A stretch of DNA of 64,000 bases, from the NCBI GenBank assembly GCA_002368355.1, contig AP018281.1:3782001-3846000 (forward strand). Reading direction: 5' to 3'. This DNA comes from Chondrocystis sp. NIES-4102 (GTDB lineage: Bacteria > Cyanobacteriota > Cyanobacteriia > Cyanobacteriales > Xenococcaceae). Positions 7,874 through 17,224 of this stretch are shown piece by piece. Both the position numbers and the translations under genes were made by a program. The notes beneath the pieces were generated by a model that made no database searches, was not told the DNA's origin, and worked only from the letters and a program-made list of their open reading frames with translations. The number at the start of each line of letters is the position of its first letter. Position 1 is the first letter of the stretch.

Positions 7874-10800
7874 CTATTTATTATCTTTATTGCTGTTATT
7901 ATCCTTATCAATTATGTCTTCTAAAAACTGAAAGGATATGTCTTCTGTCTCCTCGCTGTTATTATTCTGATTAGTATAATCTTGTTCGTTTGTATTTAAG
8001 TTATCTAACCATTGAGAAATATCATCTGTATTTTGATTGGATGTTTCTAAACCATCTAGCCAGGTGGAAATATTGTTAAGATCATCAGAACTTTCGCTCT
8101 CTGTATCAAAATCAATTATTTCTGATTTCTCGCTACTCATCCAATTATTAGTTGAGCTTTCTGTAGATCCTCCGAAGTTTATATCCTCTAAATTAAGTTC
8201 CTGATTTCTCTTACTAACATCATAATTATTACCTAAAGTGTTTGTTGTGTTGTTAACAGAATTATCATCAAAGGTGATGTCATCTAAACTAGTATTATCG
8301 TAATCCTCAAAAGTGATGTCGTCTAAACTACTATTATCGTAATCCTCAAAAGTGATGTCATCTAAACTATTATTATCTCGATCATCAAAAGTGATGTCAT
8401 CTAAACTCGCGTTGATAGAATTATCCTCAAAAGTGATGTCATCTAAACTAGTATTATCGTAATCCTCAAAGGTAATGTCATCTAGACTCGCGTCGATAGA
8501 ATTATCCTCAAAGCTGATGTCATCTAAACTTCTATTATCGTAATCCTCAAAGGTAATGTCGTCTAAACTCGCGTTGATAGAATTATCCTCAAAGCTGATG
8601 TCATCTAAACTTCTATTATCGTAATCCTCAAAGGTGATGTCGTCTAAACTCCCATCGATAGAATTATCATCCAGCGTAATATCTTCTAGACTTATGTCTA
8701 TCGCCTCATCACTTCCATCAAAAACAATTTCTTCCTGAGCATAGTCTGGATCATCTAAACTTGTTTCAGCATCAGCGATAATATTAGCAGTAAAGTCACT
8801 GTTGGTTGTATATATTCCTGAATCATCAAGATCAGGTTCTATAACTTGATCATCAATTATTTGATTATTTTGCTCAGTAAATGACCTAGATTCACTTGTA
8901 GCTTGTTCTACTACAGTACCATTGTCTACTAATTCCACACTAGGACTATTAAGATCATCATCTAAACTTAGATCATTTTGAATTCTTGTATATTGATTGG
9001 TAGATTGTAATTGAGTTGTTTGGTCTGTAAATTGGTTAACAGCTATCTGATCATCTATGGATAGATTCACTGCTTCTGTGTCAACAGGATCAACAGAAAA
9101 GCTATTATCCTCAACCTCAGTTAATCGATCACTACTATCCGTCCAATCAAAAGCCGTAGCATCAGTTGTGGTGTCCTCTCTATCTAAAACCTCTGCTTCC
9201 TGAGTATCAACCGTAAACGCATTATCTTGAGTATCAGTAGTTACTTGATCAGTAATAAAATCAGAAGTTGGTGTTTCGGAGGTATTGTCTGTCCAATCAA
9301 AAGCCGTAGCATCAGTTGTGGTGTCCTCTCTATCTAAAACCTCTGCTTCCTGAGTATCAACCGTAAACGCATTATCTTGAGTATCAGTAGCTATTCTGTT
9401 AGCGATCAAGCCCGAAGCCATAGCCCCTGCACTAAGGGAAGCTGCGTTATCTAATAATTCAAAATTAGGATGATCAATACTGTCATCTATATCCTCAATT
9501 TGTAGTTTGGTGGGTTGATCTGTTGGTTGTAGTTTAGTTACAGGATCAGTAAATTCATTAACAGGAGTTGAAGGTATTTCAGCGATAGAAGTATCTTCAT
9601 ACCCCAAATCCAAATCTAGATCTAAATCATTTTCTACCTTGTTATTAGCTGCTTTTCCTACACTGAGAGAAGCTGCATTATCTAGTAATTCAAAATTAGG
9701 TCGGTCAATACTGTGATCTAGATCATCGGTTTGTAGTTTTGTAGGCTGATCGCTAGTTTGTAATACTGTTGTTTGACTAGTAAATTCATTAACAGGATTA
9801 GAAGGTATTTCAGCAACAGAAGTGTCTTCATCATCCAAATCAAGATCAAGGTCTATATCCCTGTCTGTTTCCCTATTGCGATCGCGATTCAATTTTGCTG
9901 CTGCTGCAGCACCTGCTGCGACTGCTCCTGTTGCCAAGGCTGCGCCACCAAGCTTAGAAGTAGTTCCTAATGTATCAGTATCAGTATCTATATTGCTTAC
10001 ATCGCCTACTAGATTAGTTTTTCCGCCTGTTACTGCTAAATTATCATTAGGGTCTAGAGGTATTTCTTCACCTGGAGGGTTACCCCGTGGAGGAATATTG
10101 CTAACTGCGGGTTCTTGGTCGCTTTTTTCATCACGTTTAAATAAGTAAAGTGCTAATGCGCCTATAGGTAGCAATAGTAAAGGTAGCCACCACCACCACT
10201 TACTTTTATTATCGGTTGTAGGTACGTTTCCACCATTATCTGGACTATCCTGTGCAACGGTAGTACTAACGTTGTCTAATTTAGCTGCTGAATTTGCTTC
10301 GCCACTACCTTCTAGATCGGGATTTGCTTCGCCACTACCTTCTAGATCGGGATTTGCTTCGCCACTACCTTCTAGATCGGGATTTGCTTCGCCACTACCT
10401 TCTAGATCGGGATTTGCTTCGCCACTACCTTCTAGATCGGGATTTACTTGGCCACTACCTTCTAGATCGGGATTTACTTGGCCACTACCTTCTAAGGCTT
10501 TAGTAGTTCCATCTGAACTTGCATCTGCAATTTTTGCATTAATGTTATTAATAGCAGGCACTAATTGACCCAGAGCGATCGCAGCATCTTTGACGGTTGA
10601 AACAGAACCTACTCTTTGGTTTATAACTTGTTGTCCGCCTTCAGTAGTTGCAAACCCTAAAAAAGCCAAAGCAGCTTCGTTTGGTGTTCCTTTGTATACT
10701 AAATTGAAAGGCTGAGAAAACGGATATCTCTGGTCATCTGGTTGAGTTTGGTGCATACTTAACACTTTGACATCATCTCTTTTGAGGACATCATTAGCAA

Positions 10801-11467
10801 CCCCGTATCCTATACCATTGTTGCCCAGTTGAGCAACCATTTGATCGGTACTATCTTGTTGAACTTGTAGCGCATTAGAACCTGTAGCTAATTTTTGCGC
10901 TTGAAAGACGGGATAATTAGGAAAGGCTTCTCTGGTGTCATTGCTATTGGGTAAATCTACCATTTTGATTTCGCCAGCATTACCACCTAATTTAGACCAG
11001 TCTGTAATTTCTCCTCTAAAAATTTGAGCAAATTGATTGATAGTGAGGCTACCATTATAAGGATTGTTTTTAGAGACGATAACCGCTATTTTCTCGCGAC
11101 TAATTGGGACAGATTTAAATCCCTCGGCGGATTCTGCTGCTGTTAAATTGCGACCTATTGCAGCTAAATCTGCTTTTCCTTCGGATAGGGATTTGAGATC
11201 GTCATCTGCCGATTGTACAGTAATATTAACCTTGGCATTAGGATATTTTGCAGTGAAACCTTCTTTTAAACTTTGGTTAATACTATTGGTGCTATTAGAT
11301 GCAGCTATTTCTAAGTTTGTATCTTGGGGTAATTGGTCAGGCAAAGTAACACTCTGATCGGTCGCTTGAGACTGAGCCACAAGGTTAGCCGTAGCTGGTT
11401 CTATTACTCCTGCTAAGGATAGTAGTATTGCTAATGTAATTACAGAATTATGTTGTTTATGTAACAT
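7874..11467 (-). CDS. PstS-like binding domain joined to a membrane helix and a long acidic repeat tail
   Basis: A 1197-residue protein. It has a signal peptide (about 1-28), then residues about 45-300 form a phosphate-binding-protein-like (PBP type 2) domain with recognisable features such as TVQSADDDLKSLSEGKADLA, FAQIFRGEITDWSKLGG and AALAFLGFATTEGGQQVINQ. Next come seven decapeptides LEGSGEANPD or LEGSGQVNPD (about 322-392), one membrane helix (about 424-445) beginning with WWWW and followed by KRD, and about 750 residues of acidic, low-complexity sequence. That tail includes a duplicated 34-residue block and eleven SLDDITFED-type repeats (about 924-1070). By the positive-inside rule the binding domain is periplasmic and the tail cytoplasmic. 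No ABC permease or ATPase lies beside it. I infer a ligand-sensing or tethering role; experimental function unknown. ATG start at 11467. Confidence 0.7.
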   Translation of the reverse strand: MLHKQHNSVITLAILLSLAGVIEPATANLVAQSQATDQSVTLPDQLPQDTNLEIAASNSTNSINQSLKEGFTAKYPNAKVNITVQSADDDLKSLSEGKADLAAIGRNLTAAESAEGFKSVPISREKIAVIVSKNNPYNGSLTINQFAQIFRGEITDWSKLGGNAGEIKMVDLPNSNDTREAFPNYPVFQAQKLATGSNALQVQQDSTDQMVAQLGNNGIGYGVANDVLKRDDVKVLSMHQTQPDDQRYPFSQPFNLVYKGTPNEAALAFLGFATTEGGQQVINQRVGSVSTVKDAAIALGQLVPAINNINAKIADASSDGTTKALEGSGQVNPDLEGSGQVNPDLEGSGEANPDLEGSGEANPDLEGSGEANPDLEGSGEANPDLEGSGEANSAAKLDNVSTTVAQDSPDNGGNVPTTDNKSKWWWWLPLLLLPIGALALYLFKRDEKSDQEPAVSNIPPRGNPPGEEIPLDPNDNLAVTGGKTNLVGDVSNIDTDTDTLGTTSKLGGAALATGAVAAGAAAAAKLNRDRNRETDRDIDLDLDLDDEDTSVAEIPSNPVNEFTSQTTVLQTSDQPTKLQTDDLDHSIDRPNFELLDNAASLSVGKAANNKVENDLDLDLDLGYEDTSIAEIPSTPVNEFTDPVTKLQPTDQPTKLQIEDIDDSIDHPNFELLDNAASLSAGAMASGLIANRIATDTQDNAFTVDTQEAEVLDREDTTTDATAFDWTDNTSETPTSDFITDQVTTDTQDNAFTVDTQEAEVLDREDTTTDATAFDWTDSSDRLTEVEDNSFSVDPVDTEAVNLSIDDQIAVNQFTDQTTQLQSTNQYTRIQNDLSLDDDLNSPSVELVDNGTVVEQATSESRSFTEQNNQIIDDQVIEPDLDDSGIYTTNSDFTANIIADAETSLDDPDYAQEEIVFDGSDEAIDISLEDITLDDNSIDGSLDDITFEDYDNRSLDDISFEDNSINASLDDITFEDYDNRSLDDISFEDNSIDASLDDITFEDYDNTSLDDITFEDNSINASLDDITFDDRDNNSLDDITFEDYDNSSLDDITFEDYDNTSLDDITFDDNSVNNTTNTLGNNYDVSKRNQELNLEDINFGGSTESSTNNWMSSEKSEIIDFDTESESSDDLNNISTWLDGLETSNQNTDDISQWLDNLNTNEQDYTNQNNNSEETEDISFQFLEDIIDKDNNSNKDNK
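8254..8696. repeat. Coding repeats: eleven SLDDITFED-type units
   Basis: Eleven consecutive 13-14 residue units starting SL(D/E)DI(T/S), alternating FEDYDN and FEDNSI(N/D)A endings, which gives a higher-order two-unit periodicity near 81 bp in the DNA. Copies are highly similar at base level, indicating recent expansion or homogenisation. Confidence 0.85.
9141..9240. repeat. 100-bp direct repeat, copy 1 (copy 2 at 9291-9390)
   Basis: The 100 bases beginning GTCCAATCAAAAGCCGTAGC recur without a mismatch 150 bp downstream (9291-9390), in frame within the acidic tail of the binding-domain protein. Confidence 0.9.
9291..9390. repeat. 100-bp direct repeat, copy 2 (copy 1 at 9141-9240)
   Basis: Identical to 9141-9240. 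The spacing of 150 bp equals 50 codons, so the duplication preserves the reading frame. Confidence 0.9.
10291..10500. repeat. 30-bp tandem repeat, 7 units, in the linker of the binding-domain protein
   Basis: Seven head-to-tail 30-bp units encoding the decapeptide LEGSGEANPD (five copies, nearly base-identical) or LEGSGQVNPD (two copies at the 10441-10500 end). It encodes the linker between the periplasmic binding domain and the membrane helix. Confidence 0.95.
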
Positions 11468-12164
11468 TTCAGGTCTAAATAAGTATCTGTTTATTTGGGG
11501 ATTAATTATAAAGGTTGGGTTATATAAATATTACCAAGGGTTATCTTGTTTTAAATATTTTTGATCCGCAAAAATACCTAACTTTATTTTAGTTCAAGTA
11601 TATTACCAAATATACAGATTTATTTCTATATAAGTTCAGAAATAAATAGATAAATTTAAATTAAATTTTTATTTTAGACAATTACCTTTATTTATAAGAA
11701 TTTCTATAACTTAACCAAGCTTTATCTAGATTTTATAATTGTGTCTTATGGATTTAAAATAATATATTTGCTAATTATTAAAATATGTATTTTTAAATAA
11801 ATAATAATAACTATAAAGTGATTGTATTTTTAGATATAAAATTAATCTAATAAAATTTTACACTTCGATTATTAATTAGCTGTAAACCGTTAAGTTAGCT
11901 GAATTAGAGTAATTTACGTAACCTGGCGCAAAAATTTTTAAGATTACAGTCTTTTTATAAATACGGTAGCAAAAGATACAGAAAATTTATTATCTAAGGA
12001 AGTAAACCTAAAGTCCTCAGCAAGATTTCTCAGTAAACACTAATTTTTTTAACTAATCTTGGTTATTGAGTATAAATTACTGTATTTAACTATTGAGTGA
12101 GTAAAAGTATTGCATCCACAATGCCTTTAAAAGCTATAGTTCTTTCGTAAAAAATAGAAACAAT
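11468..12164. other. Long AT-rich divergent intergenic region upstream of the ammonium transporter
   Basis: 697 bases without a gene, very AT-rich with many short A/T runs. It separates the divergent binding-domain gene and the ammonium transporter gene and must hold both promoters. The only specific element recognised is the NtcA-like site at 11966-11979. Confidence 0.6.
11966..11979 (+). promoter_or_regulatory. Putative NtcA binding site upstream of the ammonium transporter
   Basis: GTAGCAAAAGATAC exactly fits the NtcA consensus GTA-N8-TAC. It lies 186 bp before the amt start codon. NtcA, the global nitrogen regulator of cyanobacteria, activates amt genes, so the location makes sense. A -10 box at the class II spacing is not obvious: TATCTA occurs 11 nt after the site, closer than the usual 22, so direct activation from this site is unproven. 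Confidence 0.45.
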
Positions 12165-13589
12165 ATGTCTTACAAAAAAATAACTTATAGATTATCTGCC
12201 ATAGTGATTGCTAACCTGGCATTATTTTCTATTATCACGCCCAATGCTTTAGCTCAAGAGACAACTAGCCCAATCGTATTAGCAGATACTGCTTGGATGT
12301 TGATTGCTACTGCTTTAGTTTTGTTAATGACTCCTGGACTAGCATTTTTTTATGGTGGCTTAGTCCGTTCTCGTAACGTTCTCAATACCATGATGATGAG
12401 TTTAGTTGCGATGGCATTAATAGGGGTCACTTGGTGTCTATGGGGTTATACTCTTGCCTTTGATGTTACTGTTGATGCCAATAATCCTTTTGGTCAAGGA
12501 ATTGAGGCTTTTATCGGTGGATTAGATTGGTTATTTCTTAATGGTGTAACCGCAGCAGCACCAGATCCTGTAGGTTATGCTGCCACTATTCCTCATCAAT
12601 TGTTTATGGCATATCAATTAACTTTTGCCATTATTACTCCTGCTTTGATTTCTGGCGCAATTGTTGAGCGCATGAATTTTAAAGCATATTTTTGGTTTTT
12701 ATTATTGTGGTCTACTTTTATCTATTCACCATTAGCCCACTGGGTATGGGGGAGAGGTTGGATTGGTGCAATGGGCGCGCTTGATTTTGCAGGTGGAACT
12801 GTAGTTCATATTAGTTCAGGAGTTTCTGCCGTTGTAGCTGCTTGGATGATTGGGCCTCGCCAAAGCTATGAAAGACAGCCTTATGCACCCCATAATGTTC
12901 CTTTTGTATTGCTTGGGATTGGATTACTGTGGTTTGGCTGGTTTGGGTTTAATGGCGGTAGTGCTTTAGCTTCAGGATCATTGGCAACAACAGCTATGGT
13001 AAATACTTTTATTGCTTCTTCAGCAGGTGGTTTGACTTGGTTAGTGGTGGAATGGATTTTAAGAGGTAAACCGACTGCTATAGGTATTGCCAGTGGATTT
13101 TTGGCAGGGCTAGTAGGTATTACTCCGGCAGCAGGATTTGTTCTGCCTATTGGAGCTATTTTAATCGGTTCAATCACCGCAGTTTGCTGCTTTTTCGGTG
13201 TAAGTTTACGAGCTAAATTAAAATTTGATGATTCTCTTGATACATTTCCCGTTCATGGACTTGGTGGTACAGTGGGGGCAATGTTAACTGGGGTTTTTGC
13301 AACTAAGCAGGTTAATGAGCTTGGTAATGATGGGTTGTTATTTGGAAATGTAGGGCTAATCTGGACTCAATTTGTTGGTGTGGTTGCTACTTATATTTTT
13401 GCTGCTGTTGGAACTTTCATTATTTTAAAATTGCTTAAATTAGTTATGCCTATTAGAGTAAATCAGGAAATTGAACAACAAGGCTTAGATGTACCACAAC
13501 ATGGAGAAGAAGCGTATGGGGAAGATTTTGAATTTGGCTCTGGTTTGGGCGGTAACTATATAACTAAAAGATCTTCAATGCAAGAATAG
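12165..13589 (+). CDS. amt: Ammonium transporter (Amt/MEP/Rh family)
   Basis: A 474-residue inner-membrane ammonium channel. An N-terminal signal-like segment ending near NALAQE precedes about eleven membrane helices, as in bacterial Amt proteins. Diagnostic features are FYGGLVRSRNVLNTMMMS, the LDFAGGTVVHISSG segment carrying the conserved aspartate and first pore histidine, and FPVHGLGGTVGAMLTG with the second pore histidine. The cytoplasmic C-terminal tail after the last helix is of ordinary length, ends near GGNYITKRSSM, and is where PII (GlnB) would bind. No glnB lies next to it. An NtcA-like site upstream fits nitrogen control. Confidence 0.95.
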   Translation: MSYKKITYRLSAIVIANLALFSIITPNALAQETTSPIVLADTAWMLIATALVLLMTPGLAFFYGGLVRSRNVLNTMMMSLVAMALIGVTWCLWGYTLAFDVTVDANNPFGQGIEAFIGGLDWLFLNGVTAAAPDPVGYAATIPHQLFMAYQLTFAIITPALISGAIVERMNFKAYFWFLLLWSTFIYSPLAHWVWGRGWIGAMGALDFAGGTVVHISSGVSAVVAAWMIGPRQSYERQPYAPHNVPFVLLGIGLLWFGWFGFNGGSALASGSLATTAMVNTFIASSAGGLTWLVVEWILRGKPTAIGIASGFLAGLVGITPAAGFVLPIGAILIGSITAVCCFFGVSLRAKLKFDDSLDTFPVHGLGGTVGAMLTGVFATKQVNELGNDGLLFGNVGLIWTQFVGVVATYIFAAVGTFIILKLLKLVMPIRVNQEIEQQGLDVPQHGEEAYGEDFEFGSGLGGNYITKRSSMQE

Positions 13590-13721
13590 GTTTAAGTTTG
13601 GAAAATTCAGGATAAGCTATTAAGAAAGTAAGTGCAATTTCGTCAGATTTTGGAAATGAATGATAGACTGTTGCATTTATTTTTCTTATTAATAATGTTT
13701 TAATGTCAGATATAGCTGATT

Positions 13722-14231
13722 ATGGTTAATCTAAATACGTTCTCAGTTTCTGCTTATAAGGTTTATCCTGATGATAATTTTGCTATTACAATTGCACCGC
13801 TATATTTAGAAGAGGTATATAATTTGGCGGACGATCGCGCTAATGGAGCAGTAGTAGTCATGAGTGGTACAGTACGTAACCAAACTGAGGGAAAACCTGT
13901 AGAATATTTAGAATATCAGGCTTATCAGCCAATGGCGATCGCTGTGTTTCAAGGAATCGCTAGTCAAATACGTAATCAATGGCAAAAGGTAAATCGAGTT
14001 GTCATTCATCATCGAGTGGGTAAGTTAAGTATTGGTGAAATAAGTGTTTTAGTTGCGGTAGGATGTCCCCATCGTGGGGAAGCTTTTGAGGCTTGTCGTT
14101 ATGGGATCGATACTCTCAAACATAATGCGCCAATCTGGAAAAAGGAATTTTATCGTGAATTAGATGGGACTTCTTGTAGCACCTGGGTTTCTATTGGTGC
14201 GTGTGAACAGAATAATCAGTCTAATTGTTAA
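13722..14231 (+). CDS. moaE: Molybdopterin synthase catalytic subunit MoaE
   Basis: A 169-residue MoaE, the large subunit of molybdopterin synthase, which with thiocarboxylated MoaD inserts sulfur into precursor Z during molybdenum cofactor synthesis. Signature segments are MSGTVRNQTEGKPVEYLEYQ, IHHRVGKLSIGEISVLVAVG and the CPHRGEAFEACRYGIDTLK ... PIWKKE region, which carries the catalytic lysines. ATG start; about 15 extra N-terminal residues compared with short MoaE proteins. It is not in a moa cluster here; it follows amt by 132 bp, a plausible nitrogen-linked neighbour since nitrate reductase needs the cofactor. Confidence 0.93.
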   Translation: MVNLNTFSVSAYKVYPDDNFAITIAPLYLEEVYNLADDRANGAVVVMSGTVRNQTEGKPVEYLEYQAYQPMAIAVFQGIASQIRNQWQKVNRVVIHHRVGKLSIGEISVLVAVGCPHRGEAFEACRYGIDTLKHNAPIWKKEFYRELDGTSCSTWVSIGACEQNNQSNC

Positions 14232-14387
14232 GAAATTCTGTTAAAGATATCGATATCAAATAAAAAGTTTCGTTACTTGTGGTTTTTGTGAGTCTACAGG
14301 GAACAATAACTTGAGAATACGCGATCGCGCAAGCTGTGACTATGTCTCATCGCGCTTTGTCGTCTATACTGTGCTATTTAAGTTCCA

Positions 14388-17216
14388 ATGAACCTAAAAG
14401 TCAAAGACAAATTATTAGGAAAACCAACGTTTGGCATCCCTCTATATGTAATTTTAGTAGTGCCTTTTATTTTGCAAGTTTTTGCTGCGGTGGGTATAAC
14501 TGGTTATTTATCATTTCGTAATGGACAAAAAGCAGTCAAGGATTTAGCCACTCAACTACAAGCAGAAGCAAGTGAGCGCGTCACTTTACATTTAGATAAT
14601 TATTTGGCTACCCCAACAGAAGTTAATCAGATTAATTTCAGTGCTTATCAACAAGAAATTTTGAATCTTCAGGATTTTGACAAAATTCAGCGTTATTTTT
14701 ATCAACAGATGCGTATTTTTAAGCATCTTAGCTATATCAATTTTGGAAGTGTATCGGGAACTTTTATAGGTGTTGGACGAGAGGATCATGGATCTTTGTA
14801 TTTGGAATTGATTGATCACAACGATTTAGATCGTTATCATCGTTATGCTTTGGATGATTTGGGTAATAAAGGTAGGATGATAGCGGTAAAACCCTATGAT
14901 TTTAAACAAGATGCCTGGTATACCAACGCTGCAACAGCCAAAAAACCAACCTGGAGTGAGATATATCAGTGGGGAGATTTACCTAATATTTTGTCTATCT
15001 CTTCTAGTTATCCTCTTTATGATCGCCAAAATAAGTTAGTCGGGGTAATTGGAGTTGATTTTATTCTTTCTCAGATTAGTAATTTTTTGAGAAAGCTAGA
15101 AATTAGTCCCTCAAGTAAAATATTTATTATTGAGAGGGATGGAATGTTGGTAGCAAGTTCTAGTTCAGAACTACCATACAAAAAAGTAAACGAGCAAGCA
15201 ACAAGACTTAATGTTATAGATAGTACCGATCCTTTAATTCAGGTAGCAGGAAATTATATTAAAAAACATTTTGCTAGCTTTAATCAGATTACTACCACTG
15301 AAAAACTAGAATTTAAATTTGATGGGGATAACTATTTTATTCAAGTCACCCCTTGGCAAGATCAATTGGGTTTAGATTGGCTAGTGGTAGTAGCAATGCC
15401 TGAATCTGACTTTATGGGAGAAATTAATGTTAATACTCGCATCACTATTTTATTGTGTGTTGTCTCCCTCTTACTGGCAGCTTTATTATCGATATTTATT
15501 TGCAGTTGGCTAACTAAAGCAATGCAACGTATTAGTCAAGCTAGTAAAGCGATCGCTGATGGTAATTTAGATCAAAATATTGAGTTAAGTAGTATTAATG
15601 AACTAAAAATAACTGGTCATGCTTTTAACCAAATGGCAAGCCAACTAAAATTTTCCTTTAGTCAGTTAGATGCCAGTCGGCAGGCTTTGGAAACTACTAA
15701 TGCTGAATTGGATCTAAGTAATAAGAAATTGGCTAAAAGCAATGAAGAGCTAGAAAATAGAGTTAAAGAGCGCACAAAAGAACTACAAACAGCAAAAGAA
15801 GCAGCAGAAATAGCAAATCAAGCTAAAAGTATGTTTCTGGCTAATATGAGCCATGAATTAAGAACCCCTCTCAATGCTATTCTGGGGTTTACTCAAATTA
15901 TGCGTCGAGATTTTTCTGCCACGCGATCGCAATTGGATAATCTTTCAATTATTAATCGTAGTGGTGAGCATTTGTTGGCTTTGATTAATGATGTTTTAGA
16001 TATGTCTAAAATTGAAGCAGGTTTGGTTCAACTTCACCACCAAAGCTTTGATTTATATCGCCTTTTAGATGTTACTGAAGAAATGTTGGAATTTAAAGCC
16101 GAGGCGAAGAATGTACAACTTATATTTGAGCGTCATGCTGATACACCTCAATATATCCGTACCGATGAACGTAAATTACGTCAAGTATTGATTAACTTGT
16201 TGAATAATGCCCTAAAGTTTACTACAGAAGGTAAAGTAATTTTGCGTGTCTCTTCCCTCAGTCAGTCAAAAAGACAAATCAACCTCTACTTTGAAGTTGA
16301 GGATACAGGAGCGGGTATTTCTGAGGCGGAATTAACTACTATTTTTGAAGCTTTTACCCAAACTGAAACAGGTAAACAGTCAGAAGAGGGTACTGGTTTG
16401 GGATTATCAATTAGTCGTAAATTTGTGCAGTTGATGGGGGGACATATTCAGGTTAGTAGTAAATTAGGTTATGGAACAGTTTTTAAATTTAATATCATTG
16501 TTGAACCTGGTATACCAGAAGAATTACAACCTCGACAACCTCAGAAAAAAGTAATTGGTTTAGAAGCATCACAACCTACTTATCGTATTTTAGTTGTTGA
16601 TGATCGTTGGGAAAATCGGCAAATTGTTTTACAACTGTTAAAACCAATTGGATTTGAAGTTAAAGAAGCTAGTAATGGACAAGAGGCTATTGATTTATGG
16701 ACATCATGGCAACCGCATTTAATTTGGATGGATATGCGTATGCCTGTATTAAACGGTTATGAAGCTACAAAATATATTAAATCCCATTTAAAAGATCAAA
16801 GTACTTATATTATTGCTTTAACTGCATCTACTTTTGAAGAGGAAAGAGCCGTGGTGTTAGAAGCAGGTTGTGACGATTTTGTACGTAAACCATTTCGTGA
16901 AGAGGTGTTGTTTCAAAAAATGGCGCAATATTTAGGATTAAGTTATATTTACGCAGATCACGATCAATTGAATTTGGATAATGCTTACAAACTGATGGAA
17001 TTTCGTTTAGATGCTAATTCTTTACAAGTAATGCCTAGTGAGTGGTTAAATCAATTAGAACAAGCTGCATCAGCACTAGACGAAGAGGCGATCGCTCTTT
17101 TACTTGCTAAAATTCCCGATGAACACCAGCTATTGGCTCAAGCACTTGAGAACAAAGTTGCTGATTTTGATTTTGATGAAATTGTTAACCTAATTCAGCA
17201 AACAGTTCCAGCCTAA
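14388..17216 (+). CDS. Hybrid sensor histidine kinase with extracellular sensor domain and receiver
   Basis: A 942-residue membrane kinase. Order of parts: membrane helix about 18-42, a periplasmic sensor region to about 345 resembling a double-Cache domain (ends of repeats [18 protein letters not shown] and [17 protein letters not shown]), a second helix about 353-375, HAMP ([14 protein letters not shown]), a coiled coil, and HisKA with phospho-acceptor H489 in [16 protein letters not shown]. The HATPase follows with N box [12 protein letters not shown] and G boxes DTGAGIS and GTGLGLSIS, then a C-terminal receiver with D782 in [10 protein letters not shown]. All catalytic motifs look intact. 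The downstream REC-GGDEF-EAL gene starts 8 nt after the stop, so the pair is almost surely an operon and the likely partner. Signal unknown. Confidence 0.9.
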   Translation: MNLKVKDKLLGKPTFGIPLYVILVVPFILQVFAAVGITGYLSFRNGQKAVKDLATQLQAEASERVTLHLDNYLATPTEVNQINFSAYQQEILNLQDFDKIQRYFYQQMRIFKHLSYINFGSVSGTFIGVGREDHGSLYLELIDHNDLDRYHRYALDDLGNKGRMIAVKPYDFKQDAWYTNAATAKKPTWSEIYQWGDLPNILSISSSYPLYDRQNKLVGVIGVDFILSQISNFLRKLEISPSSKIFIIERDGMLVASSSSELPYKKVNEQATRLNVIDSTDPLIQVAGNYIKKHFASFNQITTTEKLEFKFDGDNYFIQVTPWQDQLGLDWLVVVAMPESDFMGEINVNTRITILLCVVSLLLAALLSIFICSWLTKAMQRISQASKAIADGNLDQNIELSSINELKITGHAFNQMASQLKFSFSQLDASRQALETTNAELDLSNKKLAKSNEELENRVKERTKELQTAKEAAEIANQAKSMFLANMSHELRTPLNAILGFTQIMRRDFSATRSQLDNLSIINRSGEHLLALINDVLDMSKIEAGLVQLHHQSFDLYRLLDVTEEMLEFKAEAKNVQLIFERHADTPQYIRTDERKLRQVLINLLNNALKFTTEGKVILRVSSLSQSKRQINLYFEVEDTGAGISEAELTTIFEAFTQTETGKQSEEGTGLGLSISRKFVQLMGGHIQVSSKLGYGTVFKFNIIVEPGIPEELQPRQPQKKVIGLEASQPTYRILVVDDRWENRQIVLQLLKPIGFEVKEASNGQEAIDLWTSWQPHLIWMDMRMPVLNGYEATKYIKSHLKDQSTYIIALTASTFEEERAVVLEAGCDDFVRKPFREEVLFQKMAQYLGLSYIYADHDQLNLDNAYKLMEFRLDANSLQVMPSEWLNQLEQAASALDEEAIALLLAKIPDEHQLLAQALENKVADFDFDEIVNLIQQTVPA

Positions 17217-17224
17217 TTACACCT

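Noticed and set aside
10291-10500. Regular 30-bp repeats as a CRISPR array
   Set aside because: Units are contiguous without spacers, in frame within a gene, and no cas genes are nearby.
10272-10568. Repetitive plus-strand frames opposite the 30-bp array
   Set aside because: The repeat unit of 30 bp is divisible by three, so several frames stay open by necessity; only the minus frame continues into a signal peptide and a binding domain.
14246-14257. GATATCGATATC perfect 12-bp palindrome before the hybrid kinase
   Set aside because: Short and AT-rich; a single occurrence with no partner site, so it may be chance.
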